Of a DNA stretch of 64,000 nt, positions 55,566-64,000 are shown piece after piece. How positions within the stretch are numbered: position 1 is the first letter of the stretch; the number at the start of each line of letters is the position of its first letter. The notes below the pieces were generated by a model. That model did not search any database. It saw nothing but the letters and a program-made list of their open reading frames with translations, and was not told where the DNA came from. The stretch comes from Macrostomum hystrix (lineage: Eukaryota > Platyhelminthes > Macrostomidae): NCBI GenBank assembly GCA_950097015.1, contig CATNEN010000001.1, forward strand, positions 14,129,001 to 14,193,000, in the 5' to 3' direction. Both the position numbers and the translations under genes were made by a program.

Positions 55566-57506
55566 ATGTCCTCTACGTCTAGGAATATTAGGAGACTGAC
55601 AAACAAGAGTTTGTTGGCCATGTTCAGAGAAGAAGCTGAGGGGCCCAGAAGTGTCCAGGTTGGAGGGCAGTCGGCAAGTCAAGGCGATGTGGAAATGGAG
55701 ACGGAAGAAGATTTTAGTAGGGTAGAATTCGACGAGTTTGAGCAGGAAACTCAAAGCGATGACGACATGGACAGCGAAGAGGATGAAGACAATCGGCCCT
55801 TGGAGGTAAGGCTACAGGCACTCCTTGTTTTGTTCTTTTCTACATACAACATTCCCCGTGACGCCATGGCTTTCCTACTTGCGGGTTTACGCGACATTGG
55901 TTTGCCTGTCACAAAATCTTACAAAACATTTGAACGCCTGGCCAGAGAAAACTGTCCTACTGGTGACTTGGTGGCCATGGGAGACGGGCACTTTCGTTAT
56001 ATTTCTATTCTGGAGAATCTGCAGCAACTACTTTCGAAGAATTTGTTGACACTGCGACCAGAAAATTTGCTGCATGAAGGTTCAACCAAGTGTTACAAGT
56101 TCGACGCATTTCTAAACAGTGACGGACTTCCCCTCTATCGATCCAGTACGATTAGTCTATGGCCACTCCTAATGAAAATTAAATCCGCATTCGCTAAGCC
56201 TTTTCCAGTGGCTGTTTGGGCCGGCACTGGAAAGCCACCAGTACAGGAGTACCTGCAACAGTTTTGCCAAGAGGCAAAAAACTTTCTGTCTGGTCCAGTC
56301 AAAATCAGTGAGAAAATCAGCATCATGTTCTCCACTATTTATTTTGTCTGCGACACCCCTGCCCGCAGTTTTTTAATGTGCACTCTGGGTCACACAAGCT
56401 ACTTAGGATGCAGTTACTGTCGAGCTGTGGGCTTGCGTGCTGAAGGCAGAGTATCATTTTCCGTAACTGCTGGCCAGAATAGATGTGGGGAAGCGTACCG
56501 ATCCCTAGTAGAGAACAACCAGAAAAAAGACGCCACAGGAGCGGTCATCAAGTCACCACTGTTGGACCTGCCCAACATTGACTTCGTCAACTGTTTTCCT
56601 CTGGATTTTCAACATGCCGTTTGTCTGGGAGCAGTAAGGAAGTTAATGCACTTGTATTTTGGAGAAGGAGGCTGCCGCTTTAGTCGCAGGAATATGAAGT
56701 CTTTGTCTGACATCATTGCCGGTATTGCCAGCTGGACTCCGTCTAATTTCCAGAGAAGGCCTCGCCGCATAGATAAGTGTCTTAACCATTTTAAGGCGAC
56801 AGAGTTCAGACAAATTATTCTTTACCTGGGACCAATAATTTTTAAGGGATATGTTAAGGAACAGTTTTACAAAAATTTTCTCCTACTGCACTTCGCCGTA
56901 TACTGCTATTCCACGGAAAGGTATGCTAATCTATGGGATTCAGCGAAAAGCTGCATCGAGGTATTCGTCGAACAGATGTCAAAGATATTTGGCCAAAAAT
57001 CAATTAGCTACAATATTCATGCACTTCTTCACCTCGACCAGTTTGTTAGAAGGCTAGGTAACTTAAATAATTTTAGTACATTTCCATTCGAAAGCTATCT
57101 GGGAGCAATCAAGAGAAGGGTCAAAGTCACCAGGCATGTCGCCGCTCATTCAGTATGTCAAGTACTACAAGTACGAAATATGTACCTCAGCCAGCCAGCA
57201 GAAACAACTATAGAATTCAGCACGAAGAAGGGTGACAATTGCTGCTTCGTTGGGACGACATGCATTCATATTGATGAAGTTAAACCGGACGGCATGGTAA
57301 GTGGCAGAGTGCTCCAGGAATTCGACAATGTCTACAACTATCCTTACGACTCTCTGGCACTTGGGATTGGAGTTTACTGCCTAACATCCGAAATCGCAAC
57401 TGGCCGCCCAGGGCAAAAATGTTGGCTGCTTCCGAAAGCTCTTAGTAGACCGGCCCAAAATGACGACTTTTTTTACGTCATTCCGCTAACGGGACAGGAA
57501 AGCTAG
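55566..57506 (+). CDS. Transposase_21/TNP2-like transposase (CACTA/EnSpm-related)
   Basis: Uninterrupted 646-residue ORF, ATG to TAG. An acidic N-terminal region (DDDMDSEEDED) is followed by LLVLFFSTYNIPRDAMAFLLAGLRD and a KTFERLA segment, then the core: FLNSDGLPLYRSSTISLWPLL, PVAVWAGTGKPPVQEYLQQF, a DTPARSFLMCTLGHTSYLGC block with a CSYCRAVG knuckle, FPLDFQHAVCLGAVRKL, LHLDQFVRRLG and FPFESYLGAIKRRVK. This order matches transposase-derived TNP2-like proteins common in cnidarian and other invertebrate genomes. Intact catalytic-looking DxxAR and D-F-QHAVCLG motifs and no lesions suggest recent activity or domestication. TTTACAG lies one base before the ATG. Terminal repeats were not identified; a 70-base palindrome lies 440 bases downstream. 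Confidence 0.7.
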   Translation: MSSTSRNIRRLTNKSLLAMFREEAEGPRSVQVGGQSASQGDVEMETEEDFSRVEFDEFEQETQSDDDMDSEEDEDNRPLEVRLQALLVLFFSTYNIPRDAMAFLLAGLRDIGLPVTKSYKTFERLARENCPTGDLVAMGDGHFRYISILENLQQLLSKNLLTLRPENLLHEGSTKCYKFDAFLNSDGLPLYRSSTISLWPLLMKIKSAFAKPFPVAVWAGTGKPPVQEYLQQFCQEAKNFLSGPVKISEKISIMFSTIYFVCDTPARSFLMCTLGHTSYLGCSYCRAVGLRAEGRVSFSVTAGQNRCGEAYRSLVENNQKKDATGAVIKSPLLDLPNIDFVNCFPLDFQHAVCLGAVRKLMHLYFGEGGCRFSRRNMKSLSDIIAGIASWTPSNFQRRPRRIDKCLNHFKATEFRQIILYLGPIIFKGYVKEQFYKNFLLLHFAVYCYSTERYANLWDSAKSCIEVFVEQMSKIFGQKSISYNIHALLHLDQFVRRLGNLNNFSTFPFESYLGAIKRRVKVTRHVAAHSVCQVLQVRNMYLSQPAETTIEFSTKKGDNCCFVGTTCIHIDEVKPDGMVSGRVLQEFDNVYNYPYDSLALGIGVYCLTSEIATGRPGQKCWLLPKALSRPAQNDDFFYVIPLTGQES

Positions 57507-57942
57507 CCTTGTTTATCCCCTTCTACGAGTGCCACATGTTCATAAATTTTCTTATCTACTCTACACAACTCTAAACTTGGATTTGGGTTTAGCAAACAGG
57601 AAACTTTGCAAATTGTTCAGGACAGGTTTGCGCCCTTATCGACGTGAGGAGAGATAAGGAGCAAATAGTGTGGGAACTTGAGCCCTATGCAGAATCCACC
57701 CACCTATGTTGACAAAACGGCCGCCGATTTTCTGCTTCCCAAATTCGCTTGCAACTCAGACGAGCCGACCAGGGACCACAACAGACGGAGATAAGCTGAA
57801 GGGCGTTTGGTCTGGCGTGCAATAAGAAATAGGTTACTTTGTTTACCCTTGACTTTGACTTGACTTGCCTCTGGGGTGGGGCAAGGTAGCAACTTAAAAT
57901 CCACTATTCTATGGAAATTCGAAGCAGATAAGACAAGTGTCC
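57507..57942. other. Spacer after the transposase
   Basis: Contains CTTTGACTTTGACTTGACTTG at about 57846, a pentamer-like tail resembling the LINE tail on the opposite strand. No gene. Confidence 0.35.
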
Positions 57943-58012
57943 CCTGACTAGCTGAGTTGGCAAATAACAGTTACAGGCCTGTAACTGTTATTTGCCAACT
58001 CAACTAGTCAGG
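57943..58012. repeat. 70-base near-perfect palindrome
   Basis: Two 35-base arms (57943-57977 and 57978-58012) are exact reverse complements except one base, with no spacer. The centre is TTACAGGCCTGTAA and the outer ends are CCTGACTAG and CTAGTCAGG. It could form a cruciform or long hairpin, or mark the junction of two transposon ends. Confidence 0.95.
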
Positions 58013-58683
58013 ATTTTTGCTATTTGTTACAGACATACATGTTACTGGACATAAAAAAATTATCCCGTTCACAGAACTGGGTGTATGTATACTCCATTTC
58101 TTTTGGCACCATCGCATCTTAAAATTGTACAAAAAGCACAAAAAAATTACAAATCGTTTGTCTTGGCTAAGCTGTATATATGAGACATACAATTTATCCT
58201 GTTCATACAATTGTGTCATGATAAACTCCCGCATCATTACATCTGAAAAATAGACAGAAAAAACAATAAATTACTTTCCACATGCCCGCACACCTAGCAC
58301 CTAGCACCGTAGCAAGTACCTGCACTGTTCTTTTCGACATTCTTTTTAAACCAATATTTTACATGCGATAGTGGCTTCGACTTGGTTCTTCAGCAGCAAG
58401 CATAATTAAATAAACAAGTGATATCACTTGGCCATAATAAGCAAAGGAAATTATAAAAAACTAGTCTCGGGTAATCAACACCACTTCATAATTCCGAAAT
58501 GTTCTCAAGAGCATAGGCTATATGCTTGCTGCTGCGGCAGGGAAGGGCCTCCTTCTCGGTTAACAAAAGACCCTGACGATCAAACCAAGAAAGGAAGCTG
58601 ACTACTATTTAATTCCCTAAATTGCAGTCATGCCTCCGAGCCACGACGAGAAGGAATTGAAATAAGTCTGGAAGCTATCTGGA
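58013..58683. other. Spacer, no gene identified
   Basis: AT-rich, with short chance ORFs only. The duplicated unit B begins at its right edge. Confidence 0.4.
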
Positions 58684-58802
58684 AGCGTTTGAAGCGCGCA
58701 TCGATCGCCCTAAGTGAGGTGAGACATCAGAAGCAGCAACTCACAGCTATTTTTACACCTGCTTTATTCTTTTAACAGTCTCTGTCTGTTATGTTAAACT
58801 TA

Positions 58803-59408
58803 AGTAGGGTGAGAGGTGGAGTGAGCGAAAGAGTGAGAGGAAGAGTGAGAGGAAGAGTGAGAGGTGCAGTGAAAGGTGGAGTGAGAGGTGGAGTGAGACG
58901 AAGAGTGAGAGGTGGAGTGCGAGAAAGAGTGAGAGGTGGAGTGGGAGAAAGATTGAGAGGTGGAGTGAGAGGAAGAGTGAAATGTGGAGTGACAGGTAGA
59001 GTGAAAGGTGGAGTGAGAAGTAGAGTGAGAGGTGGAGTGAGAGGAAGAGTGAGAAGTAGAGTGAGAGGTGCAGTGAGAGGTGCAGTGAGAGGAAGAGTGA
59101 AAGGTGGAGTGGGAGAAAGAGTGAGAGGAAGAGTGAAAGGTGGAGTGACAGGTAGAGTGAAAGGTGGAGTGAGAAGTAGAGTGAAAGGTGGAGTGAGAGG
59201 AAGAGTCAGAGGTGGAGTGAGAAGTAGAGTGAGAGAAAGAGTGAGAGGTGCAGTGAGAGGAAGAGTGAGAGGTAGAGTGAGAGGAAGAGTGAGAGGTGCA
59301 GTGAGAGGAAGAGTGAGAGGTAGAGTGAGAGGAAGAGTGAGAGGTGCAGTGAGAGGAAGAGTGAGAGGTAGAGTGAGAGGTGGTGTGACAGGTAGAGTGA
59401 GAGGTTTG
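58803..59408. repeat. 12-mer array GTGAGAGG(T/A)(G/A)GA, unit B
   Basis: About 50 units, larger than the unit A array, in higher-order pairs such as GGTGCAGTGAGAGGAAGAGT. The long open frames on both strands (Arg-Gly-Val on plus, His-Ser-Thr on minus) follow from the 12-base period, which never creates a stop. Confidence 0.95.
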
Positions 59409-59437
59409 ATAAATTATAATTTTGCACAACTTCCCAG

Positions 59438-60290
59438 ACTAAAAACCTCGCCGTCCCTGATGTTGAACCCATCTGCAACGTCGATTTGTCCTTCACCGAC
59501 AGCGAGGAAGAGGGCGAAGAAGGCAAGTCACGAGTGGATCAATCGCTTCGCATCGCCCTAGCCGTATGTGGATTAGAGGTACGTCAACTAATAGCGATTG
59601 GTGTGGCTGTATAAAATTGATTTAGGAGCCCAAGTTTCTCTTTGCGTAATTGTCTCTCTTTGGGGAATTTAGATTCTAAAAGGGGAGATTTCGATTTAGA
59701 CGGACGAGAAAGCAAATTAAAACATGTTTAACTACACCCCGCAGCCTGAGCCTGTGCCAACCGTTGAGACGAGGCCGGCTCGGAGGCTGAGCCGGTCTAC
59801 CATTAATTATCGTCCCCCGACAACCACTAAAGATATTACGGAACGCGTTCTGGGCATCAACGGAAAGACGGACACCGCGATCGCCGTTGCACCTGCGGGC
59901 GTGAAGGGACTGGGCGCCTTTGCGAAAATCAACCTAGCTGCCGGGGCTTATGTCGACGAGTTCGCCGGCATCCTGCTGAACGAGCAGGAAGCGATTCGGC
60001 GTGAAGTTGAACCCAACTCTGACTGGCTTCTATTTGAATTTAAATTTAACGGTAAATTATCGGTAGTTGACGCCAGCAACAGCGATGGATTTGGGAGGTA
60101 TCTAAATCATTCTGCTACTGCTCCCAACTGTAAAGCGAAGTTAATTATCATCAACCAGGGGCTCCGACCCGTCGTTTATTTTGTGACAACCCAATATGTT
60201 CCAGCCGGCACAGAACTTACGTTCGACTACACGGCTGGTAAAAAAATTGATAGTGACATTTTTGTTAAGAACCCATGGCTGCGAGATTAG
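59438..60290 (+). CDS. SET8 (KMT5A)-like lysine methyltransferase, copy B
   Basis: The downstream ORF is 59724-60290 (188 residues, TAG stop), with about 14 amino-acid differences from copy A and every SET motif kept (KGLGAFA, GRYLNHSA, ELTFDYTAG, NPWLRD). The upstream exon is 59438-59578. Compared with copy A it has only in-frame size changes (two and three extra codons), which points to coding constraint. Donor GTACGT, acceptor GATTTAG (59699). As in copy A, the exon then reads six codons to an in-frame TAA, AAC and the ATG; the only change in those codons is synonymous. Two intact diverged copies suggest both are, or were until recently, functional. Confidence 0.75.
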
Positions 60291-60310
60291 GTATACAAAC
60301 AAGTTTCTAT

Positions 60311-61800
60311 GATACATGACAATGATACAATGACAATGATACAATTACAATGACTCAGACTCAGAATGACTCGGATTGTCCGATTCTCAGTTGCGTTACG
60401 TCACTCACGAAAACTATTTTTTCTTACGGATATGTTTTCTGTTTTCTCGTGTTTTCTCATATTGCCCATGCATGACGTATCATCTGTAATTAAACCTTGA
60501 TTTTGAAGACATGTAATTAAGACAGACTGTATCCTATAAAAGTATGAGATAACTACAAGTACTTATAAATGTTATATAAATGCTACTTATAAATACTATA
60601 AATAAACTAATTGTTGCTGCACATTATTTCATAAACTAAAACAAACAAAACAAAAAGATTATTCAACCTTGTTGTGAGCGCAGCCGTGGAACTCCATTGA
60701 CATGACATGGAGTACGTGAAGGTCGCTGTCGTTATCTAACCTGCTAAACTCGGCCAGATACAGCTCGCCGGGATGCTGGGCCAACTGCTACTCGACGCTG
60801 AGTAGCTGACTGAATTAGAATAGACACTAATATCAATGTCATCCGCAGCTTCCGTTTCTTGACACGCCTGACCGTGTACCAGGCGTCAGGTGTTCATGGA
60901 GAACGTCTGAAAAAAATATGGAATGTTTCAGACCCAATTTACATATTTATCATTTGTCTATAACGATTGCCTATAATCAGATGGGAAGCATGCGAATCTT
61001 TTAAGTGAGCTAGCTTAAGGGTCGGAGTGTAAATGTTAGTGGCAGCTTAGTATAAATGTTAGTAGAAATGAAAAAAATGTTCTTTCGCTACGAATTGTAG
61101 CAAAGCAGGCAAGCAAAGCAAGTGAGCAAGTGCAGGAACACGAAGCAAGGAGTGCTCGATAAATATGTTGGTTATCATGCTAAGCTAAAGCTAAGAAGCT
61201 AAACATTTAGGCTGTGCATCAAGCTAATAAATAAATATGAGTGAAATAAAGGAAGACAACAAGCAAAGATGTATTCCAAAATATTCCTAATATAATCCTT
61301 GTCGAATATAATGAAAGGATCGACTCCTTTCATTTGAAATGCGTCTGAAATGACGAAGCGGGAGGTTTCGAGGTGTGTTAGCAGCTTGTTATTGGACAGC
61401 ATGAATGTGGAGTGAGGGGTTTGTCTTCGTACGCAGTTGCTATCTGCTTCTTTAAATTTGCAGATAAACTTGCTATAAAGCTTGGAGGATGGCTCATGCA
61501 ATTTTCTGGTTAAACACGAACACGACAAGACACGACATATGACATTATGGCTACAATCATATTGAATGTGAGTACATTTTGCTACGTTGTAATATTGCAC
61601 TAGCATTGTAGTGTGACAATCGCATATTGATAAATGGTGCTATAATGGCTAAAAGTAAATATTGTTTTACCAGAGTCAATATAAACTTACACCTGCAAAC
61701 GGGTATAATTTTACTACTAGCGCTTATTTAAAGAAGTAACGATAAGGATTAAGAAATAAGGAATAAAGGTATCACATATAGGTAGCTTAGACAAACCTTT
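60311..61800. repeat. Unit B blocks between SET and poly-Q genes
   Basis: 60643-61290 matches 41252-42060 and 61395-61800 matches the poly-Q flanks at 38615 and 42375. 60311-60640 is AT-rich unique sequence with a GACTCAGA/ACAATGATAC repeat. No gene. Confidence 0.7.
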
Positions 61801-61958
61801 TTATTTCTTAGCCGGTGGGGGAGGGCACTGGGGCCTCGGCGGCGTGAAGTTAGTGGCCGCCCCAGCCCCTCCCTTCTCCTTCCACCACTGCACTCTTGTG
61901 CCTACCGTGGTGGGCAGCAGCTTCCAAGGGCTGCTCGGAGTCGGAGTTACAGTCTGCA

Positions 61959-62009
<51 letters not shown>

Positions 62010-62019
62010 TACTATCCAT
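61801..62019 (-). CDS. Poly-Q / QWWK microprotein, copy 3 (best copy)
   Basis: The frame shows an ATG at about 62019 (MDSK), then a run of 16 Gln, LQTVTPTPSSPWKLLPTTVG, VQWWKEKGG, AGAATNFTPPRPQCPP and AKK, stop TAA. About 72 residues. The frame is also open further upstream to 62085, so an upstream Met may be used. Copies 1 and 2 differ in Gln-tract length and make-up but keep the Trp/Pro/Gly core, so the core rather than the repeat seems conserved. No known family comes to mind. Confidence 0.55.
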
Positions 62020-62984
62020 ATTGTCTATATTAACTAGATAATCTATAAGTAGCTGCAAACTAGAAATCAAATCAGGCTGCGACAAAGACTAGCCAATTGT
62101 GAGATCTATTGCGACCTAAGTTCTCTCAGTAACTATGCAAAGCAAGTAGTAGTAAGCAAAGTAGAATCTCCGAATTCTCTGAAAATTAAAAAGTAAATAA
62201 GTAAAAGTAAAGGTATTGCAAAATTCGAAGTGAATATGAGTAAAATAAGTGTTTTTAAAAGGTGTTTAAAATGTTCCAATGGAGTTAAGGTAGTTAAAAG
62301 GATGGTAAAAGTGTATAGCTTGGTTTCACTAGCTAGAGAAACCTAGCTTTTAGCTCAATGCTCCTGAGCTGCAGCTCATTGCTCATGGATGATGTCAGAG
62401 GCAATTCAGATGAAAGCTTGAAAGAAAAGTGAAATGTGGCTACAAATAATTGAAAAGCCTGAAAGGAATTTAGGATTTAAGAAAGTGAAAGCAGTTAAAA
62501 GGATGGTAAAAACTTAGCAAACTGCAGTGAGGCTTAGTACATCTTAACTGGTCCTTATCACACAAGCTGGAATGGTGGCTTTGCTTGCTATCTTCAGGCT
62601 GGCATCTGAGAACTGGTAAGGCTTGGCTAATCATTTGTTGTAAAGTGTTTGCTAGATACCCAACCCAAAATTGTTGGTTAGCTCCTGCAAAGCAATAACA
62701 ATTGATCCCAGTGTACACTAGAGTTATTTGGTCTGGTACAGGTATATAACTTTGCTATGAAATTTCCTTATAATGACTATTTATTTATCAACTTTATTTT
62801 ACCAGGTCTTTATCACACTGGCTCACTAGCTGGAATTGTGGCATCTGGCTGTCTTCACTCTCATGGCATAGCTAAGGGCATATGAGAACTAATCACATAT
62901 GATTAAAGGCTGTGGTAAGTGCTTAAGTACATAATCATTTTTAGTGTTAGCCCAACCCAGCCCAAGATACCCAGTGTTGTATCA

Positions 62985-63420
62985 AGGCTTAGTTCATTTC
63001 ATTGTTTAAAACTTTTTATCTGGGGGATTATCACCAATCTGGGATTGTCCCAAACTGAGGATCTGGGATTGTCACCAAACTGAGGATCTGGGATAATTGT
63101 CATTAAACTCAACTTTAAATTTTTATATATTGTTGTATCATTGTATCGTTGTATCGTATCAATGTTGTATCATTGTTGTTGTGTTGTATCAGTGTTGTAT
63201 CAAGGCTTAGTTCATTTCATTGTTTAAAACTTTTTATCTGGGGGATTATCACCAATCTGGGATTGTCCCAAACTGAGGATCTGGGATAATTGTCATTAAA
63301 CTGAGCTTTAAATTTTTATATATTGTTGTATCATTGTATCGTTGTATCGTATCAATGTTGTATCATTGTTGTTGTGTTGTATCAGTGTTGTATCAAGACT
63401 TAGTTCATTTAATTGCTTAA
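62985..63420. repeat. GTTGTATCA / GAGGATCTGG repeat block, two copies
   Basis: CAGTGTTGTATCAAGGCTTAG through AAACTGAGGATCTGGGATAAT is present twice in tandem, and matches 47285-47520 in unit A. Confidence 0.9.
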
Positions 63421-63480
63421 ATTTTTTAAATTTACTAATACAAACCATTAAATAAATAAATAATTAAATAAATATATGCT

Positions 63481-63582
63481 CTTGACTTACTTGACTTAGC
63501 GGCAGGGAGCCTCCATGACGGACGCAGCGAGGAGGCGGCCGGTGCCGCCCATATCAGAAGCTTAGACTTAGAAGCTTATCGG
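63481..63582 (-). mobile_element. LINE 3'-end fragment, same family as at 49349
   Basis: Read on the minus strand, GGGCGGCACCGGCC..CTGCCGCTAAGTCAAGTAAG is homologous to the 3' end of the LINE at 50080-50150, including the CTAAGTCAAG tail. It is flanked by AATATATGCT at 63471-63480 and 63583-63592. Unit A has AATATATGCT once, at 47607-47616, followed directly by CAGTTAAAGAGTG, which is the empty site. Confidence 0.85.
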
Positions 63583-63815
63583 AATATATGCTCAGTTAAA
63601 GAGTGACTATAATAAGCATGCCAAACTTTATCGGGTCGGATTCAATTGAAAATCTATCTAGAAATGATTTCCTACACGACTGAGTTGGTTTCTATTCTCA
63701 AATGATTTCCACTCGAACTTATTAACCTGGAAAGTCACCTAGAAAATTTTATCTTGACTCTGACTATGTCAGTACTATATGGCTGTCGTCGGTGTCCCAA
63801 TAGATTTGAGCACAT

Positions 63816-64000
63816 GATGTGGAGTGTGCTGCGGGAATCGAGTGGGAGTGTGAGCCAGCATAATTTTTCAAATTTTTAAGTGTCTAATAATTGCGACCCA
63901 CATAGCAGCTGGCCGCAAACACGATCATTAATCTTAGGGCCGGGTTTGGGGCGGCGGTGAATTAAGTAGCCGTCGAATCCCTTCTCCCTGGATCTGTCTA
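63816..64000 (+). repeat. Dispersed repeat, copy 3 of 3 (cut by window end)
   Basis: Matches 4219-4400 and 35603-35780 from the same first base. In unit A the flanking TTTGAGCAC runs on into AGTTTATCG (47922), so this copy inserted after that point. Confidence 0.85.

Larger units (their letters stand above)
58684..63815. repeat. Segmental duplication, unit B
   Basis: Same block order as unit A, but compact: it lacks the 37.7-41.2 kb segment, two CT-tract blocks and the bHLH gene. It begins at GTTTGAAGCGCGCATCGATCG, matching 36304. It carries two later insertions (LINE fragment and dispersed repeat copy 3), each with an identifiable empty site in unit A. Confidence 0.9.

Noticed and set aside
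58791-59561. Long Arg-Gly-Val ORF and the overlapping His-Ser-Thr ORF on the other strand
   Set aside because: Both follow from the 12-base satellite, which cannot produce stops in these frames; the same happens in the sister array at 36.4-36.8 kb.
1-64000. CRISPR arrays, bacterial operons or rRNA genes
   Set aside because: Tandem repeats here lack the repeat-unique spacer pattern, genes are intron-containing and eukaryotic, and no rRNA-like conserved sequence was seen.

Overview
The window looks like nuclear DNA of an invertebrate animal. Supporting signs are a Hes-type bHLH gene, a SET8-like methyltransferase gene in two copies, short GT-AG introns (28 to about 450 bases, mostly 90-220), many tandem arrays, and transposons of several animal superfamilies. 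All three stop codons are used as ordinary terminators, so the standard code applies. I cannot name the species. Acceptor-like AG sites lie only 1-3 bases before the ATG of two transposase genes, which would fit a spliced-leader lineage such as a free-living flatworm, but this is weak evidence.

1-8 kb: a retropepsin piece of a Ty3/gypsy-like element, a duplicated block with a conserved hairpin, a dispersed repeat that may be LTR-derived, then two tandem arrays. 8.7-11.8 kb (minus): a three-exon gene with two N-terminal zinc-finger motifs and a C-terminal region resembling a tyrosine recombinase. It has one in-frame stop and is flanked on both sides by repeats built on a 16-base palindrome with a CGCG centre. 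13.6-15.9 kb (minus): a pogo/Jerky-like DDE transposase remnant that splices in phase to an OTU-like cysteine protease exon. 16.7-18.6 kb (minus): a five-exon gene of a DUF4806/BEN-like family. 22.4-24.9 kb (plus): a three-exon KDZ transposase gene, followed by a zinc-finger ORF in which a zinc-binding cysteine is replaced by a stop. 26.5-28.2 kb (minus): a piggyBac transposase with one frameshift. 28-35.6 kb is mostly simple and tandem repeats.

35.6-64 kb is dominated by a segmental duplication. Unit A (about 36.3-48.1 kb) and unit B (about 58.7-63.8 kb) share a 12-mer GAGAGGTGGAGT-type array, a SET8-like gene, a tiny poly-Q protein family (three copies in all), CT-rich blocks and a 25-base array. 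Unit B carries a LINE fragment and a dispersed-repeat insertion for which unit A gives the empty sites. Between the units are a Hes-like bHLH gene, a 5'-truncated LINE with a clear target-site duplication, a second DUF4806/BEN-like gene and an intact Transposase_21/TNP2-like transposase, followed by a 70-base near-perfect palindrome.

Most genes here belong to mobile elements, some decayed. The likely host genes are bHLH, SET8-like and possibly the two DUF4806/BEN-like genes. All exon structures were inferred by eye from splice signals and reading phase, without transcripts or alignments.
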